Assembly (NCBI GenBank): GCA_021837545.1
Contig: JAKBFR010000049.1
Location: 1 to 16,641, forward strand
DNA: 16,641 nucleotides
Reading direction: 5' to 3'
Origin: Bacillota bacterium
Lineage (GTDB): Bacteria; Bacillota_A; Clostridia; Clostridiales; Clostridiaceae
This document shows, piece after piece, positions 13,521-16,641 of the stretch. The position numbers were made by a program, and so were the translations under genes. Under the pieces are notes generated by a model. The model did no database searches. It was given only the letters and a program-made list of their open reading frames with translations, and was not told the origin of the DNA. Each line of letters starts with the position of its first letter. The stretch's first letter is position 1.

Positions 13521-14351
13521 ATGAGAATTGGAGAAGTTGATGTAGAAATAATTGATGTAATAACATTCATAGGAATTATAATTACTTTTTTGACAGGAGT
13601 ATTTAACTTATTTCAAAATAAAAAAAGTCTTTATATAAATAATATTACAAAGTTTAGAGTAATATGGATTACTACATTAAGGGGACATATTGCAAATTTG
13701 AAAGAATTGAGTAACATAACTAATTTGTATATTATAACTAAGGATGGAACTAATAAAATAGCTTATAGAAGAGAACTGGAGAAAAATGTATCATTAATAA
13801 GAATGTATCTTGATTTTACATCTAAGTTTGATATTCAATTAATATCTAAAATAGAGGAGTTAAAAGCAATAATTAATAGCTATTTATTAATATATTATTG
13901 TAGAAATACTATTAAATCTGTGGATAATGATGATGAACTTGTGACTAAATTTAATGAAGTTGTGGATATAATAAGTGAAAAAAAAGTATTGATGGAACTT
14001 TTAAATATAGCAAGAAATAATAAAAAGATTCAAAAAATAACTGAAATAAAAGATGTAAATTTATTAGATTTAAGAAATAATGTTAAAGTAGCTTACGTGG
14101 ATGATTTCGTGTTAATAAGAGAAATAATAAAACAAAGTGACTACATAATAAATGATTGGGAAAATGAAATTGAAGGATTAAACAAGGATATAGATGATAT
14201 CGTGCAAATATATTTGAAAGCAGAATGGATTAGGTGCAAAATAGAAACTAGAATGTGGCCATTTAATAGATATAATGAAGAAAAGGTACTAAATAAATTA
14301 CAAAAAAAATATAAGGAAAATTCAAAAAAATATGCAGGTTATAAAGTATAG
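13521..14351 (+). CDS. Hypothetical protein with one N-terminal transmembrane helix
   Basis: I cannot assign a function to this 276-residue protein. Residues about 13-31 (VITFIGIIITFLTGVFNLF) form a single membrane helix. The rest is charged, helical and probably cytoplasmic, beginning with the segment SLYINNITKFRVIWITTLRG, a pattern I associate with uncharacterised bacterial membrane proteins. The helical part is rich in Lys, Glu, Asn and Ile and may be coiled-coil in places. The ATG at 13521 has GGGAG six bases upstream. The gene stands alone, and its last codons lie inside the left arm of the terminator at 14332-14385. A decayed copy of bases 13923-13968 lies at 14975-15021, so a paralogue once lay nearby. 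Confidence 0.75.
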   Translation: MRIGEVDVEIIDVITFIGIIITFLTGVFNLFQNKKSLYINNITKFRVIWITTLRGHIANLKELSNITNLYIITKDGTNKIAYRRELEKNVSLIRMYLDFTSKFDIQLISKIEELKAIINSYLLIYYCRNTIKSVDNDDELVTKFNEVVDIISEKKVLMELLNIARNNKKIQKITEIKDVNLLDLRNNVKVAYVDDFVLIREIIKQSDYIINDWENEIEGLNKDIDDIVQIYLKAEWIRCKIETRMWPFNRYNEEKVLNKLQKKYKENSKKYAGYKV

Positions 14352-14385
14352 ATATGTATCTATAAATAAACCTGCATTTATTTTT
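14332..14385. terminator. Bidirectional terminator overlapping the end of the 13521 gene
   Basis: ATGCAGGTT (14332-14340) pairs with AACCTGCAT (14369-14377), and an inner stem TATAGATA/TATCTATA (14347-14354 with 14357-14364) stacks above it. On the plus strand TTTATTTTT follows, and on the minus strand ATTTTTTT follows. It can end both the 13521 gene and the convergent coat genes. The TAG stop at 14349-14351 is inside the hairpin. Confidence 0.8.
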
Positions 14386-14428
14386 CATATGTATATTAGA
14401 TATTTAAAAATTAAATTATAGTAAATTT

Positions 14429-14674
14429 CTATTGTGCAGAGAATTTTTGTTTAGTCTGATCTATTTTAGTTTGTTCAGCTTGTTGTGCTGGATACCAACC
14501 TTTTGCACTCATTTTGCTATAAATTTCATTTTGCATCTTTAAGGAATCACATAATGCTTTATCAAATGTAGAATGAACATTTGGAGTAGCAGATTCTATG
14601 GTTCCGTGTAAATATAAATCAGAGGCACCTTTTACAGTTAATAAAATATCTTCAAGTAGATCTTTATCATTCAT
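14429..14674 (-). CDS. Small spore coat protein, CotF-like (C-terminal-half type)
   Basis: This 81-residue protein matches the Coat_F family of spore coat proteins. The recognisable core is EDILLTVKGASDLYLHGT, then a helix with CDSLKMQNEIYSKMSAKGWYP, the classical end of the CotF domain, followed by a Gln/Lys-rich tail. GAAGGAGAAG lies eight bases before ATG 14674. It follows the smaller coat gene by 47 bases on the same strand, and together the two resemble the two halves of a full CotF protein. It is probably expressed late in sporulation in the mother cell, though no sporulation promoter could be assigned with confidence. Confidence 0.8.
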   Translation of the reverse strand: MNDKDLLEDILLTVKGASDLYLHGTIESATPNVHSTFDKALCDSLKMQNEIYSKMSAKGWYPAQQAEQTKIDQTKQKFSAQ

Positions 14675-14721
14675 AACTTACTTCTCCTTCATTGACTTCT
14701 TATTTTATTTCACGTACCTAA

Positions 14722-14895
14722 CTATAATAATTGATAAAATTGTCCAAATGTTTGTTGGTGTGCAGTAACTAATTGATTAACATAAGATTTAAGCTCAGCG
14801 TCTTGAATTTGATTTGCATAATCTGTACATTTTGTTTTCATATGTTTTTCATGACTTAAGGCATCTTCAATATATGATAATTCTTTTGGACTCAT
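14722..14895 (-). CDS. Small spore-coat-associated protein, CotF N-terminal-half type
   Basis: This 57-residue protein starts at the ATG at 14895: AGGAGGTG lies seven bases upstream. A GTG at 14904 is part of that ribosome site and is not a likely start. The sequence begins MSPKELSYIEDALSHEKHM and continues as two amphipathic helices ending in QTFGQFYQLL, resembling the first helices of CotF-type coat proteins. Such short genes are usually paired with a CotF-domain gene in clostridia, as here. Structural coat function is inferred from the family and the neighbour. Confidence 0.75.
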   Translation of the reverse strand: MSPKELSYIEDALSHEKHMKTKCTDYANQIQDAELKSYVNQLVTAHQQTFGQFYQLL

Positions 14896-14974
14896 GATTT
14901 TCACCTCCTACATCAATAATTATATGAATGTATTTAACAAGTTTATTATGTGATATATATTTTTTTTTATACTA

Positions 14975-15021
14975 GATAATTGATGATGAACTTGTGATTA
15001 AATTTAATTAAATTATGGATA
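14975..15021 (+). pseudogene. Decayed fragment of a copy of the 13521 gene
   Basis: Bases 14975-15021 match 13923-13968 inside the 13521 gene: 42 of 46 aligned bases agree, with one inserted T that shifts the frame. The matching stretch includes GATGATGAACTTGTGA. A stop codon appears after codons reading DDELVIKFN. No start, ribosome site or further coding similarity is clear on either side, so only a short relic of a second copy remains. Confidence 0.65.
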
Positions 15022-15042
15022 GAAATAAAGAAAGTAATTATA

Positions 15043-15080
15043 AAAGCACCTTAAACATTGTAAAATGTATAGGGTGCTTT
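15043..15080 (-). terminator. Terminator of the chemotaxis protein gene
   Basis: AAAGCACC (15043-15050) pairs with GGTGCTTT (15073-15080), with a possible inner stem ACAT/ATGT. It lies 28 bases past the stop of the gene at 15108. On the minus strand the stem is followed by TTTATAATTACTTT. Confidence 0.7.
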
Positions 15081-15107
15081 ATTATAAAACTTATGATATC
15101 AGCTAAT

Positions 15108-16641
15108 TTAAAATTTAAATTGATCAAAACTAGCATCTAATTCATTTGATAATGTATTAACTTTTTGGGATGTATTTGCCACTTCAGAACTTGCTGCACT
15201 TAGCTCTTCAGATGAGGAATAAATTTCTTGGGTAGTTGCTGAAATTTGTTCAGATACAGAGGAAATATTAGAAATATTACTTACTAAAGAGTCTTTTTCA
15301 TTATCCAATTTAACAAAGTCTTTTGCAATTGAATACATATTAGGTATCATTTCTTCTACTTTTGAAGAAATTTCTTTAAAAGTATCTATTGTATTATTTA
15401 CAACTTCAGTCTGATTCTTCACATCATCATTTATGCTATTTGTACTAGTTACAATTCCATTGGTATTTTTTATAACATTAGATACAATAGTATAAATCTT
15501 TTGAGCAGAGTTTTTACTCATTTCAGCGAGTTTTCGAACTTCATCAGCAACAACAGAAAAACCACGCCCAGCTTCTCCAGCTCTTGCAGCTTCAATAGCA
15601 GCATTTAAAGCTAAAAGATTAGTTTGCTCTGCTATATTATTTATTATATTAGTCATTTCATTAACTTCTTTAATATCAGATGACATTACATTTAAAGAAG
15701 ATGTGAAATTATCAAAGTTATGGTTAAGTGAATTTATTGAAAGTATTAATGATTTAAGTTCTAAATTACCTTTTTTAGCACTATCTCCAATGTTAGAAGA
15801 TGTAATAGTAACATTGTTTATTTTTTCTGTCAGTGCAGAAATTTTATCGCCAAATTCATTTAAACTGCTAGTGCTGTCAATTAAATTATCTGTTTGACTT
15901 TGTGCACCTTGAGAAATATCGCTAATTGATTGAGAAATACTTTCAATTAATGAAGATAATTCTTGGGATATAGATGAAAGTCCCATAGACTCATTATTAA
16001 GATTAGAAGAATTTAATTTAATTGTATCAATGCTTCCATTTAGTGAATTTTGAATTTCAACTAATGAATTACACATAATTCCAATTTCAGAAGAGTCCTT
16101 TAAAATCTTATTATCTATTTTGTCAGTAAAATCTCCTTTAGCAAACTCTTTCATTATACTTGCAACGTATAAGATCTTTTTGGAGATTTTTGATATGGCA
16201 AATATTAATACTACAGATATTAATATTAGACTTAGAGCACCTGTTATAATGTTTGCAGATTTTAAGCTCACAAGTGATTTTAGTAAGTCACTTTTATCAA
16301 CTGTAACTATAACACACCATCCAGTACTTGGAACTAAAGCATAAGATAAAGTTTGAAGTTTATTATCAGAAACAACTTCAGTAGATCCACTTTTTCCTTG
16401 ACTGATTTGGCTGATTAAATCATAATCACTAGTACCATCAATATTTTTTAATATTTGATCAATGTTTGAACCACCTTTAACATAATCATTATTAGAATGT
16501 CCAATAATTTTACTACTAGAATTTACTACAAATGCTTTTCCAGTATCTAAAAATGATATTTTTTTGCTTAAGGTAGATATATCATCTCCATATCTAAAGG
16601 CAACTAAAACTCCAAGTGTTTTATTCATGTCTTTAATAGGT
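15108..16641 (-). CDS. Methyl-accepting chemotaxis protein (N-terminus cut by window edge)
   Basis: The frame is open to the right edge, so at least 510 C-terminal residues are present. The Met at 16628 is internal: the preceding codons read PIKD, a typical dCache phrase, and no ribosome site precedes it. Counting from that Met, residues 1-115 are the end of an extracellular dCache ligand domain ([20 protein letters not shown]), 126-148 are the second membrane helix, 149-200 a HAMP domain and 200-506 the cytoplasmic signalling coiled coil. The tip is seen at 333-375 ([20 protein letters not shown] and [17 protein letters not shown]), which contacts CheA and CheW. The protein would steer motility to an unknown small ligand. 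The ligand-binding N-terminal part lies outside the window. A terminator follows. Confidence 0.95.
   Translation of the reverse strand, partial: PIKDMNKTLGVLVAFRYGDDISTLSKKISFLDTGKAFVVNSSSKIIGHSNNDYVKGGSNIDQILKNIDGTSDYDLISQISQGKSGSTEVVSDNKLQTLSYALVPSTGWCVIVTVDKSDLLKSLVSLKSANIITGALSLILISVVLIFAISKISKKILYVASIMKEFAKGDFTDKIDNKILKDSSEIGIMCNSLVEIQNSLNGSIDTIKLNSSNLNNESMGLSSISQELSSLIESISQSISDISQGAQSQTDNLIDSTSSLNEFGDKISALTEKINNVTITSSNIGDSAKKGNLELKSLILSINSLNHNFDNFTSSLNVMSSDIKEVNEMTNIINNIAEQTNLLALNAAIEAARAGEAGRGFSVVADEVRKLAEMSKNSAQKIYTIVSNVIKNTNGIVTSTNSINDDVKNQTEVVNNTIDTFKEISSKVEEMIPNMYSIAKDFVKLDNEKDSLVSNISNISSVSEQISATTQEIYSSSEELSAASSEVANTSQKVNTLSNELDASFDQFKF

Noticed and set aside
1..16641. CRISPR arrays, tRNA, rRNA, prophage or conjugative genes
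   Set aside because: No direct-repeat/spacer array, cloverleaf, rRNA-like GC-rich block, integrase or phage structural gene was seen.

Overview
The window is AT-rich DNA with strong AGGAGG-type ribosome binding sites, spore-coat-type genes, and a class II galT and GalR/LacI repressor in one gal cluster. This fits a spore-forming Clostridium sensu stricto (cluster I, solventogenic or butyric relatives). The assignment is inferred from composition and gene content only.

Layout. (1) Positions 1-4070, plus strand, are a sugar-sensing and sugar-binding block. It holds the C-terminal end of a LytS/YesM-type sensor histidine kinase, a membrane-anchored periplasmic-binding-protein homologue that starts on the last base of the kinase stop codon, a lipoprotein galactose/glucose-binding protein (MglB type) and a second MglB paralogue. 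The second paralogue lacks a lipobox and has four changed sugar-contact positions. No ABC permease or ATPase is present in the window. (2) Positions 4071-4866 hold a beta-carbonic-anhydrase-like gene behind a hairpin-rich leader that shares sequence with the leader of the first mglB. (3) Positions 4977-7144, minus strand, hold a two-gene pair of a radical SAM/HhH protein and a DUF4130 partner, of the putative DNA-repair type linked to uracil-DNA glycosylase families. (4) Positions 7181-12130, minus strand, hold the Leloir operon galK-galE-galT-galR. It has a sigma-A-like promoter, a CG-centred LacI-family operator in front of galK, a hairpin between galK and galE, and a strong terminator after galR. 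(5) Positions 12503-13118 hold an Asn/Met-rich low-complexity protein gene with its own promoter and hairpin. (6) Positions 13521-14385 hold a one-TM hypothetical protein and a bidirectional terminator. (7) Positions 14429-14895, minus strand, hold two small spore-coat (CotF-like) genes. (8) From 15043 to the right edge is a methyl-accepting chemotaxis protein cut by the edge.

The left half would detect and bind extracellular galactose-like sugars, and the gal operon would convert galactose to UDP-sugars and glucose-1-phosphate under GalR control, so the window looks like a galactose sensing and utilisation locus interrupted by unrelated genes. Other notable structure is a pair of dispersed hairpin repeats (4873-4965 and 13232-13344), a short decayed copy of part of the 13521 gene at 14975-15021, and a leader element shared by mglB and the carbonic anhydrase gene in which one copy carries an extra 94 bp between 10-bp direct repeats.
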